Assembly (NCBI GenBank): GCA_963773315.1
Contig: CAVZAF010000005.1
Span: 868,001 to 932,000, forward strand
Length of the DNA: 64,000 bases
Direction: 5' to 3'
Source of the DNA: DATKAS01 sp963773315
Lineage (GTDB): Bacteria; Actinomycetota; Acidimicrobiia; Acidimicrobiales; DATKAS01
Shown: positions 63,294 to 64,000 of the stretch, piece by piece
Layout of the letters: each line of letters opens with the position of its first letter
Position numbering within the stretch: position 1 is the first letter of the stretch
Position numbers and translations under genes: made by a program
Notes under the pieces: generated by a model
The model's database searches: none
The model's input: only the letters and a program-made list of their open reading frames with translations
Told to the model about the DNA's origin: nothing

Positions 63294-64000
63294 TCAGCCC
63301 GGGAGCGTATCTGCGGGCACCAGCGACTCTGCGGTCGACCCAGCATGCCGTCTGCGGTCGGCGATGGTCTGCGCGGCCAGAGTTGCGAGCAAGGCCACTC
63401 CCCACGTTGCTTCGGCACGATGGCGGAACGCGGTGCCGAGGTTGCCCTCGACGCTCGAATAGACGAGGACCGAGCCCGCCGACGCGAGCACCGGAAACGC
63501 AAGGGCTCGTCGCAACGGCCATGCGCGCGTCAGGCCGTAGAGCGCGAGCGCGAGGAGTGGGTACCAGGCCAAGGCTTCGAGGCGGGCGAGGTTCAGCCCG
63601 AGCGACCCGCCTTGGTCCCATGGATACGGACGAAGAAGCGCCGTAGGCAACCCACAGGGAAGATGGCGGACGAGGCCCCCGACGTCGTTCGCGGTCTTCG
63701 CGCAGGCCACGGCGCTGGCCGCTCCGATCGTGTTGCCCTCCCGCCTGATGCTCACACCGTGGATCGAGTCGTCCAGCCACGACGCCGCGGCGACCCCGTA
63801 CCCGAGGAGCGCGGGCACGAGCACGAGCACCGCGACGCCGATGGCGGCACGTTCGCGGAGCTGCTTCCCGCCCCCGAGCACGAGTGCGATCGCAAACGCC
63901 CACACCGCCACGACGAAGGTCTGGTCGCGCAGGTGGTCCATGAGGCACAGGAGCGCGACACCGACTGCCGTGACCATCACGACACGCGCGGGGGGCCCGT
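63294..64000 (-). CDS. integral membrane protein, 5' end beyond window
   Basis: At least 228 residues with membrane segments (DQTFVVAVWAFAIALVL, AAIGVAVLVLVPALLGYGV, LEALAWYPLLALALYGL, ALAFPVLASAGSVLVYSSVEGN), a loop LPCGLPTALLRPYPWDQGGSLGLNLAR and C-terminal HRAEATWGVALLATLAAQT. It resembles the last part of GT-C-like or polymerase-like proteins in surface-glycan clusters. The reading frame stays open to the window edge. Upstream of the Wzm-like gene on the same strand. Confidence 0.7.
   Translation of the reverse strand, partial: GPPARVVMVTAVGVALLCLMDHLRDQTFVVAVWAFAIALVLGGGKQLRERAAIGVAVLVLVPALLGYGVAAASWLDDSIHGVSIRREGNTIGAASAVACAKTANDVGGLVRHLPCGLPTALLRPYPWDQGGSLGLNLARLEALAWYPLLALALYGLTRAWPLRRALAFPVLASAGSVLVYSSVEGNLGTAFRHRAEATWGVALLATLAAQTIADRRRHAGSTAESLVPADTLPG

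Overview
This is a high-G+C window from an actinobacterium. Several markers fit the class Acidimicrobiia or a near relative: a mycothiol-S-conjugate amidase, a HelD/HelR-type RNA polymerase-associated helicase, B12-dependent mutase and methionine synthase, two proteins with cell-wall-binding repeat 2 (CWB2), and start codons that often sit 6-9 nt behind a TAnnnT -10 box (leaderless transcription). The species assignment is inference. Genes are tightly packed, stop/start overlaps (ATGA, GTGA, TTGA) are common, and no gene-free stretch exceeds 300 bases.

Layout. 1-3.9 kb: acyl-CoA/aromatic catabolism (Rieske oxygenase, class III CoA-transferase, a crotonase without its usual catalytic glutamates) and SMP-30 and QueF downstream of FtsK. 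3.9-13.4 kb: ftsK, a neutral zinc peptidase, an acyl-CoA mutase large subunit, a rhodanese-ThiF fusion, sirtuin, an unknown protein and leucyl aminopeptidase. 13.4-17.6 kb: cobalamin adenosyltransferase divergent from metH, then a 51-residue protein. 17.7-33.6 kb: housekeeping and stress genes (HelR-like helicase, thiolase, nuclease, deacetylase, degenerate cupredoxin, SCP2, Mca, fucosidase, PEBP, GNAT, HAD, acyl-CoA dehydrogenase, CPBP-like protease, LemA, channel-like protein). 33.6-64 kb: a large surface-glycan region with about ten glycosyltransferases, four methyltransferase-like genes, a lipoprotein/HGSNAT/PIG-L operon, two CWB2 surface proteins, an O-antigen-ligase-like protein, a WecA-like initiating transferase and a Wzm/Wzt-type ABC exporter.

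How it may work together. In the glycan region the WecA-like enzyme would start a polyprenyl-linked glycan, the glycosyltransferases and methyltransferases would extend and decorate it, Wzm/Wzt would export it and the ligase-like protein would transfer it. The CWB2 proteins are plausible abundant cell-surface proteins. The HGSNAT-like acyltransferase coupled to a secreted PIG-L deacetylase suggests a way to set the N-acetylation state of that glycan from both sides of the membrane.

Caveats and oddities. About twenty apparent frameshifts break otherwise well-conserved genes (metH, the exporter permease, several glycosyltransferases). Most are single-base insertions, which points to residual long-read assembly errors at least as much as to pseudogenes. 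The most interesting non-coding signals are a structured 54-bp repeat found in both roomy convergent gene junctions with a compensatory stem change, two independent tandem triplications exactly at stop/start junctions, a 16-bp motif shared by two upstream regions, and the leaderless-promoter pattern.
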